Source: CAZHLD01 sp964533185 (GTDB lineage: Bacteria; Acidobacteriota; Terriglobia; Acidiferrales; UBA7541). Taken from it: a stretch of 64,000 bases of DNA. The DNA lies in assembly GCA_964533185.1 (NCBI GenBank), contig CAZHLD010000008.1, forward strand, positions 1 to 64,000, in the 5' to 3' direction. Below, in pieces: positions 24,069-32,741 of the stretch (position 1 is its first letter; each line of letters opens with the position of its first letter). The notes under the pieces are model-generated. The model worked only from the letters and a program-made list of their open reading frames with translations, was not told the origin of the DNA and made no database searches. A program made the translations under genes and the position numbers.

Positions 24069-26162
24069 ATGACCCCTCAATTCCTTGCGCTAACCTTCTT
24101 CTTGTCTCTGGCGAGCCCCAGCCTTTCGGTTGCGGTTCCCCAGGCCGGGCAGGAAAGCGGCGCGCGCGCCGCCCAGCAAAAGGCCCTGCCGCAGTCCGCG
24201 CTCGACCGTCGCTCCGAGGCCTACTACAACTTCACGATGGGCCACCTCTACGAGGAGTATTACGAGTCCACCAGCCGCAGCGAATACGCCAACCTGGCCA
24301 TCGACTTCTACAAGAAAGCCTACGAGCTCGACCCGCGCTCGCCGGTGATCGGCGAGCGGCTGGCGGAAATTTACGCCAAGGCCCAGCGCATCCGCGAGGC
24401 CGTGCTCGAGGCGCAGGAGATCCTCCGGCGCGACCCGGACAACCTGCCCGCGCGCCGCCTGCTGGCCCGCATTTATCTGCACACGCTCGGCAATCTCTCC
24501 GGCACTCCCACGCAGCGCGAGACCATGGCGCGCGCCACCGAGCAGTTCCGCGAAATCATCCGGCTGGACCCGGACGATACCGAATCGGCGTTGTGGCTGA
24601 CGCGCCTCTACCGGCTGCTGGGGGAAACTTCGAGCGCGGAGCAAGTGTTGCGCGAGGTGCTCAAGCGCGAGCCGGAAAACGAAGCCGCCGTCGAACAACT
24701 GACGCAACTCTTACTCGATGCGGGCAAGTCCGAGGAGGCCGTCGCGCTGCTCGAGCGCATCACCGGGCGCTCGCCGACGGCGGGGCTGCTGAACCTGCTG
24801 GGCGACGCCTACCGGCAGACGCGCGACTTCACTCGTGCCGAACAGGCGTATCGCCAGGCGGCGGAGCTGGAGCCGGGCGAGGTACGCCACCGTCGGGGGC
24901 TGGCCGGGACGCTCTACCAGCAGGGCAAGTACGAGGCGGCGCGGGAACAGTACGCGCGCCTGGCTGAGTTCGAACCGGGCGATCCGGACAACTACTTGCG
25001 CCTGGCGCAGATCGACCGGCAGATGAAGCAGCTCGACAAAGCTGAAGACAACATCCTGCGCGCCAAGCAGATTGACCCGGGCAGCCTCGAGGTACTGTAC
25101 ACCGAGGCGAAGATCTACGAAGCGCAGGGGCGATTTGAAGACGCCATACGGGTGCTGAGCGACGCTTCGGGCGGTCTGAAGCCGCTGGCAACCACTTCGC
25201 CGGCGGTGCGCGACACGCTCGGGGCGGTGTACGAGCAGCTCGGCGCACTCTACCGCGAAGTCGAAAACTACACCGCGGCTGTGGCGGCCTTTGAAGACCT
25301 GGGCAAGCTCGGCGAGGAGCAGGACCGGCGGGCGCGCATCCTGATTATCGACACGCTGCGCGCGGGCCGCAACCTGCCGGGCGCAATTGCGGCGGCGAAC
25401 CGGGCGCTCGAACGCTACCCGAACGACCGCGACATCCGCATCAGCTATGCTCTGCTGCTGGGCGAAAAGGGAGACACGGCCGAAGCGGCCAGGCAACTCC
25501 GCGTGCTGCTTAACCAGACCGCCAGCGACCGCGAAATTTATCTGGACCTGGCGCAGGTTTATGAGCGCGGCCGGTGGTTTGCCGAAGCTGAGCAGGCTGC
25601 GCAGGAAGCTGAGAAGCTCTCCACCCAGCCGGCGGATAGCGAGACCGTGTGGTTCCTGCTCGGCGCAATCTACGAGCGGCAGAAGAAATTCGACCAGGCC
25701 GAGGAGCAGTTCCGCCGGGCGCTGGCCGTGAACCCGCGCAACGCGCCGGTGCTGAACTACTTCGGCTATATGTTGGCCGACCGCGGCGTGCGGCTGGATG
25801 AATCGGTCGCGCTGGTCGAGCGGGCACTGGCCGAAGACCCGCACAATGGCGCCTACCTCGACAGCCTGGGCTGGGCATACTTCAAGCAGGGACGCCTGCC
25901 CGAAGCAGAAACCTATCTGCGCAAGGCAGTGGCGCGTCAGGGCAGCGACCCCACCATCCGCGAGCACCTGGGCGAGGTTTTCTACAAGACCGGGCGTCAC
26001 GACCTGGCCGCCGCCGAATGGGAGAAAGCGCTGGCCGCCTGGAAGCGCGTGCTCCCCTCGGAGAGCGAGGCCGAGCGCGTGGCCGAACTCGAGAAGAAGC
26101 TCGCAGGCCTGAAGCATCGTCTGGCGCAGCAGAAGCCCGCCGGCGAGGCGAAACCGCAGTAG
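24069..26162 (+). CDS. Secreted tetratricopeptide-repeat protein
   Basis: A 697-residue protein from ATG 24069 (MTPQFLALTFFLSLASPSLS), which begins a signal peptide; an ATG at 24048 would add seven residues. More than ten TPR units can be read, for example LAIDFYKKAYELDPRSPVIGERLAEIYAKA, FTRAEQAYRQAAELEPGEVRHRRGLAGTLYQQG and FDQAEEQFRRALAVNPRNAPVLNYFGYMLADRG. TPR proteins form protein-binding scaffolds, here probably in the periplasm or at the outer membrane. No enzyme domain is seen. It lies upstream of the ispE-prs block. Confidence 0.9.
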   Translation: MTPQFLALTFFLSLASPSLSVAVPQAGQESGARAAQQKALPQSALDRRSEAYYNFTMGHLYEEYYESTSRSEYANLAIDFYKKAYELDPRSPVIGERLAEIYAKAQRIREAVLEAQEILRRDPDNLPARRLLARIYLHTLGNLSGTPTQRETMARATEQFREIIRLDPDDTESALWLTRLYRLLGETSSAEQVLREVLKREPENEAAVEQLTQLLLDAGKSEEAVALLERITGRSPTAGLLNLLGDAYRQTRDFTRAEQAYRQAAELEPGEVRHRRGLAGTLYQQGKYEAAREQYARLAEFEPGDPDNYLRLAQIDRQMKQLDKAEDNILRAKQIDPGSLEVLYTEAKIYEAQGRFEDAIRVLSDASGGLKPLATTSPAVRDTLGAVYEQLGALYREVENYTAAVAAFEDLGKLGEEQDRRARILIIDTLRAGRNLPGAIAAANRALERYPNDRDIRISYALLLGEKGDTAEAARQLRVLLNQTASDREIYLDLAQVYERGRWFAEAEQAAQEAEKLSTQPADSETVWFLLGAIYERQKKFDQAEEQFRRALAVNPRNAPVLNYFGYMLADRGVRLDESVALVERALAEDPHNGAYLDSLGWAYFKQGRLPEAETYLRKAVARQGSDPTIREHLGEVFYKTGRHDLAAAEWEKALAAWKRVLPSESEAERVAELEKKLAGLKHRLAQQKPAGEAKPQ

Positions 26163-26172
26163 GCCGTTGTTT

Positions 26173-26221
26173 GTTATCAGTTGTCGGTATTCAGTTCTCT
26201 GTTCTCCGTTGTCCGTCCTCC
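26173..26221 (+). repeat. Seven tandem heptamers of the form GTTNTCN
   Basis: The units are GTTATCA, GTTGTCG, GTATTCA, GTTCTCT, GTTCTCC, GTTGTCC and GTCCTCC, back to back, in the spacer between the TPR gene and ispE. Degenerate heptamer tracts like this recur in intergenic DNA of several phyla; function unknown. Confidence 0.85.
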
Positions 26222-26292
26222 GCAACCAAACTGAGCCAGCTTAGACGCGAGGCTTCCGTATCTGGCGGGATCGCAGTATCCTCACCGGCCAG

Positions 26293-27207
26293 ATGCGATT
26301 CCTGAAGATCCCCGCGTTTGCCAAGGTCAACCTGTGTTTGCAGGTGGTGGGGCGTCGCGCTGACAGCTACCACGACCTGCGCACCATCTTCCAAACCATT
26401 TCACTGCACGACACGCTGGAGATTTCGCTCGCCGCTGGCCGAGGCGTTGAACTCGACTGCAACGACCCAGAGCTTTCGATCGGCAAGGACAACCTCGTCC
26501 GGCGGGCGGCGGAGGCGCTCCGACGCGAATTGAAGCTGCGGCGGGGTGTCCGTGTGCGCCTGACCAAGCGCATCCCGGTGGCGCGCGGGCTGGGCGGAGG
26601 GTCAAGTGACGCCGCGGCAATGCTTGTCGGCCTGCTCCGCCTGACCGGCCGACGCCTGCCTCTGGCGCGACTCTCCGAAATCGCCGCTGGCCTCGGTGCC
26701 GACGTGCCAGTTTTTCTTCTTGGTGGCCGCGCGCTGGGGGTAGGCCGCGGCGACCAGATTTTCCCTTTGCCGGATGGGCCTCGACGGACAGTTGTAGTGG
26801 TGTCACCGCAGGGCATCGCCGTGAGCACGCGGGACGCCTTCGGCTGGCTCCACCGCAAATTGACAAAACCGGGCCCAGACCCTAGACTATGGTGTTTCTG
26901 CGCTCTCTGCTGGAGCCCGCAGGAAGCGCCGCTTGAGAACGATTTCGAGTCGGCGGTCTTCCGGCGGCACCCCCGCCTGGCAAGCATCAAGCGGGCATTG
27001 CTCCGGGCTGGAGCTGCGGGAGCCGCGCTGGCGGGAAGCGGATCGGCGGTGTTTGGACTCTTCCGAAACCCAGCGCAGGCGCGCCGAGCCGCCCAGAAGT
27101 TTTCCGGGGACCGGGTCTTCGTCTGCACAACGCTTGCACGGGAAGAATACCGTCTCGCCCTGTGGGGACGCGGCGGGTTTGCGAGGTCGCTCCTTGACGG
27201 ACGATAA
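26293..27207 (+). CDS. ispE: 4-(cytidine-5'-diphospho)-2-C-methyl-D-erythritol kinase
   Basis: A 304-residue GHMP kinase of the MEP isoprenoid pathway. It starts MRFLKIPAFAKVNLCLQVVGRRADSYHDL with the substrate-binding PAFAKVNL and YHDL. The ATP loop is PVARGLGGGSSDAAAM, and GSGSAVFG is the third GHMP motif. ispD and ispF of the same pathway occur 9-11 kb downstream. Its last codons overlap the predicted start of prs. Confidence 0.95.
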   Translation: MRFLKIPAFAKVNLCLQVVGRRADSYHDLRTIFQTISLHDTLEISLAAGRGVELDCNDPELSIGKDNLVRRAAEALRRELKLRRGVRVRLTKRIPVARGLGGGSSDAAAMLVGLLRLTGRRLPLARLSEIAAGLGADVPVFLLGGRALGVGRGDQIFPLPDGPRRTVVVVSPQGIAVSTRDAFGWLHRKLTKPGPDPRLWCFCALCWSPQEAPLENDFESAVFRRHPRLASIKRALLRAGAAGAALAGSGSAVFGLFRNPAQARRAAQKFSGDRVFVCTTLAREEYRLALWGRGGFARSLLDGR

Positions 27208-28138
27208 ATTCAAGATCTTTTCCGGGAGCGCGAACCCTCCGCTGGCGGAGAGCATCTGCAGCGTTCTGGGGGCGCGGCTGGGGCAGTCGGCGCTGGGGAA
27301 ATTCAGCGACGGGGAGATCTATTTCCAGATCCTGGAGAACGTGCGCGGCGCCGACGTGTTTGTGGTGCAGCCATGCAGCAATCCGGTGGACTTCCACCTG
27401 ATGGAACTGCTCATGATGATTGACGCGTTCAAGCGCGCCTCGGCATGGCGGATCACTGCGGTGGTGCCCTACTACTGCTACGCCCGGCAGGACCGCAAGG
27501 ACAAGCCGCGCGTGCCCATCTCCGCGAAGCTGGTGGCCGACCTGCTCGAAACCGCCGGCGCAAGCCGCGCGCTGACGCTCGACCTGCACGCGCCGCAAAT
27601 CCAGGGGTACTTCAACGTGCCGGTGGACCACCTGTACGCGTTGCCGGTGCTGGTCGAGTATTTCAAGAAAAAGAAGCTGGGCGACCTGACCGTGGTCTCG
27701 CCGGATGCGGGCGGCGTCGAGCGGGCGCGCTTCTTCGCCAAGAAGATGGATGCTCCGCTGGCCATCGTGGACAAGCGCCGCGTGGACATGAACGTGGCCG
27801 AGGTCATGAACCTGATCGGCGACGTGAAGGGCCGGCCCGCGCTGATCATCGACGACATTATTGACACCGCCGGCACGTTGGTTAAGACGGCCGAAGCGCT
27901 GCTCAAAGAAGGCGCGACAAAAGTGTATGCGGCCTGCACGCACGCGGTGCTCTCCGGCCCGGCCGTCGAGCGCATCACCGAGTCGAAGATCGAAGAGGTC
28001 GTGGTGACCGACTCGGTGCCGCTCTCCGGTGCCGCGCGGAAGGTGGCCAGGATCAAGGTGCTCAGCGTGGCCGAATTGCTGGCCCGCGGCATCCGCTCGA
28101 TCCACGAAGAGACGTCGATCAGCGAGCTGTTTATCTGA
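27194..28138 (+). CDS. prs: Ribose-phosphate pyrophosphokinase (PRPP synthetase)
   Basis: A 314-residue enzyme. The chosen start is the TTG at 27194 (L-TDDKFKIFSGSANPPLAE), which gives the normal family length and overlaps ispE by 14 bases; a longer open frame upstream is an ispE shadow. Diagnostic segments: KFSDGEIYFQILENVRG, YYCYARQDRKDKPRVPISAKLVADLLE, DLHAPQIQGYF and the PRPP loop ALIIDDIIDTAGTLVKTAE. It makes PRPP from ribose 5-phosphate and ATP for purine (purH upstream), pyrimidine and other pathways. Confidence 0.95.
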   Translation: MTDDKFKIFSGSANPPLAESICSVLGARLGQSALGKFSDGEIYFQILENVRGADVFVVQPCSNPVDFHLMELLMMIDAFKRASAWRITAVVPYYCYARQDRKDKPRVPISAKLVADLLETAGASRALTLDLHAPQIQGYFNVPVDHLYALPVLVEYFKKKKLGDLTVVSPDAGGVERARFFAKKMDAPLAIVDKRRVDMNVAEVMNLIGDVKGRPALIIDDIIDTAGTLVKTAEALLKEGATKVYAACTHAVLSGPAVERITESKIEEVVVTDSVPLSGAARKVARIKVLSVAELLARGIRSIHEETSISELFI

Positions 28139-28198
28139 AGCGGCGGCCCCGCGACTTCGCTCGGGGCAAGCTCTCCGCCGCACTCGAAGGAAGGAATC

Positions 28199-28897
28199 AT
28201 GGAAGCGATCACAGTGGAAGCAACACCTCGTGGCGACCGCGGCAAGAACGCCGCGCGACGCCTGCGCCAGACCGGACAGGTCCCGGCCGTGCTTTACGGC
28301 GGCAAGGAAGAGTCGGTGGCGGTGACGGTGAATGCCAAGCAGGTGGCGGGCATTCTGCGCTCCGAGTCCGGGCACAACACGATCTTCACTGTGAAGCTGT
28401 CGGGCGGCGAACAAAAAGCCATGCTGAAGGACTGGCAGGTGGACCCGGTGAAGGGAACGCTGCTGCACGTGGACATGTTGCGCGTAGCAATGGACGTGCG
28501 CATGCGCTTCAAAGTGCCGGTGCACACCTTCGGCGAGCCGCAGGGCGTCAAGCTGCAGGGCGGCATTTTTGAGATGGTGACGCGCGAAGTGGAAGTGGAA
28601 TGCCTACCGGCGGACATCCCCGAAGAGTTCGAGGTGGACATCACCGAGCTGCTGATCGGCAAGCAGCTTCGCGCAAGCGATCTGCCGGTCGACCCGGCAA
28701 AGATCAAGCTGGTCACGGATCCCCAGCGCGTGATCGCGCACGTGGTGGCGCTGCGCGCCGAGGAAGAGAAGCCCGTCGAGGCCGTTGCCGCCGAAGCTGT
28801 TGCTCCCGCCGAGCCCGAAGTCATCAAGAAGGGCAAGAAGGAAGAAGAGGGCGAAGAGGCTGCCGCAGCCGAGCCGGAGAAGGAAAAGAAGAAGTAG
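28199..28897 (+). CDS. rplY: 50S ribosomal protein L25 (Ctc form)
   Basis: A 232-residue protein. The N-terminal L25 domain (RGDRGKNAARRLRQTGQVPAVLYGGKEESVAV) binds 5S rRNA. The long TL5/Ctc C-terminal beta domain follows (LHVDMLRVAMDVRMRFKVPVHTFGEPQGVKLQGGIFEMVTREVEVECLP). A Glu/Lys/Ala-rich tail of about 45 residues ends the protein. The order prs-ctc-pth is the same as in Bacillus. Confidence 0.95.
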   Translation: MEAITVEATPRGDRGKNAARRLRQTGQVPAVLYGGKEESVAVTVNAKQVAGILRSESGHNTIFTVKLSGGEQKAMLKDWQVDPVKGTLLHVDMLRVAMDVRMRFKVPVHTFGEPQGVKLQGGIFEMVTREVEVECLPADIPEEFEVDITELLIGKQLRASDLPVDPAKIKLVTDPQRVIAHVVALRAEEEKPVEAVAAEAVAPAEPEVIKKGKKEEEGEEAAAAEPEKEKKK

Positions 28898-29001
28898 TGC
28901 GCGGCTGGCCGGGGGACTGGCGTGCCGGGGCGATTCCATTTCGATGGGCGGCGTGAAGCAACCTTTTGGCGTGAATCGCCGGGCGTCGCGGAGTTGATGC
29001 T

Positions 29002-29589
29002 GTGCGGCTGATCGTGGGGCTCGGCAACCCCGGCCCGGAATACGCGTGGACGCCGCATAACCTGGGATTCCTGGTCGTGGACCGGCTCGCGGAAGAAGGA
29101 AACATTCGAGTCGAGCGACCCGAAGCGAAATCATACGTCGGGCTGGGACGGCTGGCGAATCAGGACGTGGTGCTGGCCAAGCCGCAAACGATGATGAACC
29201 TGAGCGGCCTGGCCATGCGCGAGCTGGCCAGCCGGTATGAATGTGAGCCGGCGGACTGGATTGTGATTTTCGACGACGTCGCACTGCCCTGGGGCATGCT
29301 CCGCATCCGGGAGCGCGGCAGCGCCGGCGGTCATAACGGGTTGAAGTCGCTGATCGGCGCGCTGGGCACCGACGAGTTCATCCGGGTGCGGTTGGGTGTG
29401 CAGCCCGACCACCCGGTGGGCGACCTGGCCGCGTACGTGCTCCATCCAATGCGCAAAGCCGAACTGGAAATGGCCGCCGGGATGGTGAACGAAGCAGCGC
29501 AGGCCGTGCAGACGATTTTGTCCGAGGGCGTGCATCGCGCGATGAACCGGTACAACCAGCGCGTGCCGCCTGCCGAAGAAGAAGATTGA
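29002..29589 (+). CDS. pth: Peptidyl-tRNA hydrolase
   Basis: A 195-residue enzyme starting with GTG at 29002 (MRLIVGLGNPGPEYAWTPHNLGFLVVD). The catalytic His is in TPHNLGF; LAKPQTMMNLSG and FDDVALPWGMLRIRERGSAGGHNGLKSLIGALGTDEFIRVRLGV are the usual Pth signatures. It releases peptides from prematurely dropped peptidyl-tRNA. Followed within 31 bases by rpsF. Confidence 0.96.
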   Translation: MRLIVGLGNPGPEYAWTPHNLGFLVVDRLAEEGNIRVERPEAKSYVGLGRLANQDVVLAKPQTMMNLSGLAMRELASRYECEPADWIVIFDDVALPWGMLRIRERGSAGGHNGLKSLIGALGTDEFIRVRLGVQPDHPVGDLAAYVLHPMRKAELEMAAGMVNEAAQAVQTILSEGVHRAMNRYNQRVPPAEEED

Positions 29590-29620
29590 AGTTCGAAGTT
29601 TCAAGGAGCCGAGAGGAACT

Positions 29621-30049
29621 ATGGAAGAAAGATTGTACGACCTGGTCTTTATCTGCCGACCGGACACGCCGGAAGAAGAAGTCAACAAGGTTGTGACCAC
29701 ACTCGAGCATGTGGTCGCCGAGCGCGGCGGCAAAGTGGAAAAACTTGAGAAGTGGGGCACGCGGAAGCTGGCCTACCGCGTGAGCAAGCACCGCGAGGGC
29801 TTCTATGTGTACCTGATGCTGCGCGGGAACCAGGGCGAAATGATCAAGGAGCTAGAGCGCCGCCTGAAGGTCTCCGACCCGGTGATCAAGTACATGACCG
29901 TGCGGCTGGATGAAGAGCTCAAGCGCCAGCAGAAGCTCACCGCGCGTCGGGAGCGCCGCGCTGCTGGCCGCCCGCGCAAGCCCGCAGCACAACCGGCGGC
30001 ACCGCCAGTGGCACCGCCGGCCAGCGAGCCAACCGCAGCCGCCAGCTAA
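29621..30049 (+). CDS. rpsF: 30S ribosomal protein S6
   Basis: A 142-residue protein. The S6 core MEERLYDLVFICRPDTPEEEVNKVVTTLEHVVAERGGKVEKLEKWGTRKLAYRVSKHREGFYVYLML is clear. A Pro/Ala-rich C-terminal tail of about 35 residues is longer than usual. S6 binds S18 in the platform of the small subunit, and rpsR follows directly. The usual ssb gene between rpsF and rpsR is absent here. Confidence 0.96.
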   Translation: MEERLYDLVFICRPDTPEEEVNKVVTTLEHVVAERGGKVEKLEKWGTRKLAYRVSKHREGFYVYLMLRGNQGEMIKELERRLKVSDPVIKYMTVRLDEELKRQQKLTARRERRAAGRPRKPAAQPAAPPVAPPASEPTAAAS

Positions 30050-30076
30050 CCGAATCGAAAGAGGAGAGGAAACAAC

Positions 30077-30421
30077 ATGGCCGACGAGAGTTCAAGACCC
30101 CCGCAGGCGGCACCGGCTTCGCGCCGGGAAGGCGGCCCCTCGGGACCCCGCCGGGAAGGAGGCGGGCCGGGAGGTCCGGGAGGCCCGCGTCGTGGCAAGC
30201 GGCAGTACTTCCGCAAGAAGAAGGTCTGCCGGTTCTGCGTGGACCGCGTGGACTTTATTGACTACAAGAAGGTCGAGATGCTTCAGCCGTTCGTGCAGGA
30301 GCGCGGCAAACTCCTGCCGCGGCGCTTGACCGGCACCTGCTCGCGTCATCAGCGCTGGCTGGGCGAAGCGATCAAGCGGGCGCGCAACATCGCCCTGCTG
30401 CCGTTTGCCACCGAGCTGTAG
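30077..30421 (+). CDS. rpsR: 30S ribosomal protein S18 with zinc-binding residues and Gly-rich extension
   Basis: A 114-residue protein; S18 is usually 75-90. The first about 45 residues are rich in Gly, Pro and Arg. The S18 core KRQYFRKKKVCRFC ... IDYKKVEMLQPFVQERGKLLPRRLTGTCSRHQR keeps CxxC plus CxxH, the zinc-binding (C+) pattern seen in some S18 proteins. Genomes with C+ forms sometimes hold a zinc-free paralogue. GAGGAG precedes the ATG. Confidence 0.94.
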   Translation: MADESSRPPQAAPASRREGGPSGPRREGGGPGGPGGPRRGKRQYFRKKKVCRFCVDRVDFIDYKKVEMLQPFVQERGKLLPRRLTGTCSRHQRWLGEAIKRARNIALLPFATEL

Positions 30422-30509
30422 AAGCGGGCTCACACCGCTGGAGGCTGCGTGGTTGGCGGCAGGAAGCCGGCGCACCTCACCCTCTAAATCGAGAATCGAG
30501 GAAAGGCTT

Positions 30510-30956
30510 ATGCAGATCATTCTTCAGGAAGATATCGAGAAGCTCGGCCACCGCGGTGAGGTGGTGGATGTGGCCGAAGGGTACGCGCGCAATTACCTGC
30601 TGCCCCGCAAACTCGCAATCGCCGCCACTCCCGCCAGCATGAAGGGTCTGGAAAAGATCCGCGGCTCACTGGCCAGGCGCACGGCCAATGAGAAGGGCAG
30701 CGCGCAAAAGCTGGCCGAGATGCTGGCCGCGGTCACGGTGACGCTCGGGCGCAAGGCCGGGGAAAGCGACCAGCTCTTTGGCTCGGTCACGGCGGCAGAT
30801 GTCGCCGAGGCGCTCGCCACCCAGGGCTACACCGTGGACAAGCGCAAGATCCAGCTCACCGATCCGATTAAGCTGATTGGCGAATACCAGGTAAGCGCGA
30901 AACTCTATACCGACGTCACCGCGACGATCAAGGTAGTCGTGCAGCGGGAAGGCTAA
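30510..30956 (+). CDS. rplI: 50S ribosomal protein L9
   Basis: A 148-residue protein starting at 30510 (MQIILQEDIEKLGHRGEVVDVAEGYARNYLLPRKLA), the normal L9 length. The connecting helix and C-terminal domain (LGRKAGESDQLFGSVTAADVAEAL) are intact. Last gene before a strong terminator; dnaB follows after it. Confidence 0.96.
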   Translation: MQIILQEDIEKLGHRGEVVDVAEGYARNYLLPRKLAIAATPASMKGLEKIRGSLARRTANEKGSAQKLAEMLAAVTVTLGRKAGESDQLFGSVTAADVAEALATQGYTVDKRKIQLTDPIKLIGEYQVSAKLYTDVTATIKVVVQREG

Positions 30957-30983
30957 AGTTCGAAGCTCGGAATTCCAATCTCG

Positions 30984-31017
30984 ACGGCGTTCCGGATTGC
31001 CGGGACGCCGTTTTTTT
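30984..31017 (+). terminator. Rho-independent terminator after rplI
   Basis: ACGGCGTTCCGG (30984-30995) pairs with CCGGGACGCCGT (31000-31011), with one G-T wobble and a four-base loop, followed by TTTTTTT at 31011-31017. This is a textbook intrinsic terminator and ends the ispE-to-rplI transcription block. Confidence 0.92.
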
Positions 31018-31349
31018 GTTGGCGCTTCCGCCTTAGTTTTCCTCAGAAGTCACAGGCCCCTCGAATTTGCACAGTTTTGCGGATTGACGCCACCTCAACC
31101 TCCATGCAAAATGCGCGCTCGCTGAGATGCGCGCGGCGTGGCGGCTCGATCCCCACGCACGGTCTGGCCGGGTCGTCCCGCGCCCGGCCGGCACATAGTC
31201 CACAGAACGGGTCGCCCGCCGCGCGCCCCAGTCCATCCGCCAGGAGCAGCACTGTTCCGGGGCCGTCCGTACAGGCCACCCGAAAAAATGGTTCTTGCGT
31301 CAGCCAGCCCGCTAGGCGAAAATAAGGCGAACATAAACCAGAGTCCCCG
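31018..31349. other. Gene-free stretch between the rplI terminator and dnaB
   Basis: About 330 bases. On the minus strand a small frame runs from a GTG at 31279 to a stop at 31043 (79 codons, Cys-rich: FCGLC, PCVG), but it lacks a Shine-Dalgarno box. I do not call it a gene. The rest must include the dnaB promoter; no clear hairpin or tRNA is seen. Confidence 0.4.
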
Positions 31350-32714
31350 ATGGCCACCGAGACAACTGTAGAGCGACCGCTTCCCCACAACCTGGATGCC
31401 GAGCGCAGCGTGCTGGGCGCCGTCCTACTGGATAACCACACGCTCGACGCGGCGATTGAGAAGCTCAAGCCCGAGGACTTTTTCCTCGACCAGCACCGCC
31501 GCGTCTTCCAGCAGATGATCGTGCTGGGCGAATCGCAGCAGGCCATTGACCTGGTGACGCTCACCGAGCAACTGAACCGCCAGGGAGACCTGGAAGCCGC
31601 CGGCGGCGCCGCCTACCTCGCGCAACTGGTGGACGGCGTGCCGCGCATCTCCAACATCGAGCACTACGCGCGCATCGTCAAGGAAAAATCGATGCTGCGC
31701 GGCCTCATCCACCAGACCCACGCCATCCAGCAGCAGGCCTTCGAGGCCGAAGAAGAAGCCGACACGATCCTGGACTACGCCGAATCGTCCATTTTCCAAC
31801 TCGCCGAAGAGCGCGTGCGCGCCGGTCTGATCGGCGCCCGCGAGCTGGTGCAGAAAAACATCGGCCGGCTTGAACAGATCTTCAAAGAAGGGAAGCACAT
31901 TACCGGGCTTTCCACCGGCTACTCGCAGCTCGACAACCTGACCTCGGGCCTGCAACCTTCGGAGTTGATTATCCTGGCGGCGCGCCCCTCGATGGGCAAG
32001 ACGTCGCTGGCGCTCAACCTGGTGGAAAACGTCGCCATCCGCCGCGAGGAGAAGCCCGCGCCGGTGGCTGTCTTCAGCCTGGAAATGTCCAAGGAATCCT
32101 TGTTACAGCGCCTGCTGGCGTCGGCGGCGCGGGTGGACTCGCACAAGTTCCGCACCGGCCACCTGGGCCGCGACGACTGGGCGCGCATGACCCAGGCGCT
32201 GGCGCGCATCGCCGAAGCGCCGCTGTGGATTGACGATGCCGGCTCTTCCTCGGTGGTCGAAATCGGCGCCAAAGCGCGCCGGATGAAGCGCGACAAGGGG
32301 CTTTCGCTGGTGATCGTGGACTACCTGCAATTAATCAGCTCCCGCGGCCGCTTCAACAGCCGCAATGATGAAGTCAGCAGCATGACCCGCGGGCTGAAAG
32401 GGCTGGCCAAGGAACTGAAGGTGCCGGTGATCGTGCTCTCGCAGCTTACCCGCGCCCCGGAGCGCGACGAGCGGCGCCCGCAACTGGCCGACCTGCGCGA
32501 TTCCGGCGCCATCGAACAGGACGCCGACGTGGTGATCTTTATCCACCGCCCGAATGTCTATAAGCATGACCAAACTCCCGAAGAACGCGCCGAAGCCGAG
32601 ATCATCATCGCCAAACAGCGCAACGGTCCCACCGACAAAGTCGGCTTCGTCTTCCTGAGCCAGTTCACGCGCTTCGAGGAAAAAGCGCCGGAGACCTGGT
32701 CGCCCGCCGAATAA
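31350..32714 (+). CDS. dnaB: Replicative DNA helicase
   Basis: A 454-residue hexameric helicase. The N-terminal domain begins LPHNLDAERSVLGAVLLD. The RecA-like domain holds the Walker A loop AARPSMGKTSLALN, Walker B VIVDYLQLI and the later SRAPE-like LTRAPERDERRPQLADLRDSGAIEQDADVV. It unwinds DNA at the replication fork. No intein is present. It keeps the rplI-dnaB order found in Bacillus. Confidence 0.97.
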   Translation: MATETTVERPLPHNLDAERSVLGAVLLDNHTLDAAIEKLKPEDFFLDQHRRVFQQMIVLGESQQAIDLVTLTEQLNRQGDLEAAGGAAYLAQLVDGVPRISNIEHYARIVKEKSMLRGLIHQTHAIQQQAFEAEEEADTILDYAESSIFQLAEERVRAGLIGARELVQKNIGRLEQIFKEGKHITGLSTGYSQLDNLTSGLQPSELIILAARPSMGKTSLALNLVENVAIRREEKPAPVAVFSLEMSKESLLQRLLASAARVDSHKFRTGHLGRDDWARMTQALARIAEAPLWIDDAGSSSVVEIGAKARRMKRDKGLSLVIVDYLQLISSRGRFNSRNDEVSSMTRGLKGLAKELKVPVIVLSQLTRAPERDERRPQLADLRDSGAIEQDADVVIFIHRPNVYKHDQTPEERAEAEIIIAKQRNGPTDKVGFVFLSQFTRFEEKAPETWSPAE

Positions 32715-32741
32715 CATCCCTGGATTGAGTTTCGTTGCTGG

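Noticed and set aside
24711..26225. Open frame of about 500 codons on the minus strand opposite the TPR gene
   Set aside because: It is the shadow of a GC-rich TPR coding region; the plus-strand frame has clear repeats and the other has no recognisable family or ribosome-binding site.
26987..28525. Open frame of about 510 codons opposite prs and rplY
   Set aside because: It lies across two well-supported genes and is His/Asp-rich in a way typical of antisense GC-rich frames.
31043..31279. Small Cys-rich frame on the minus strand between rplI and dnaB
   Set aside because: No Shine-Dalgarno site and no known family; it could be chance in GC-rich DNA. Kept only as a note.
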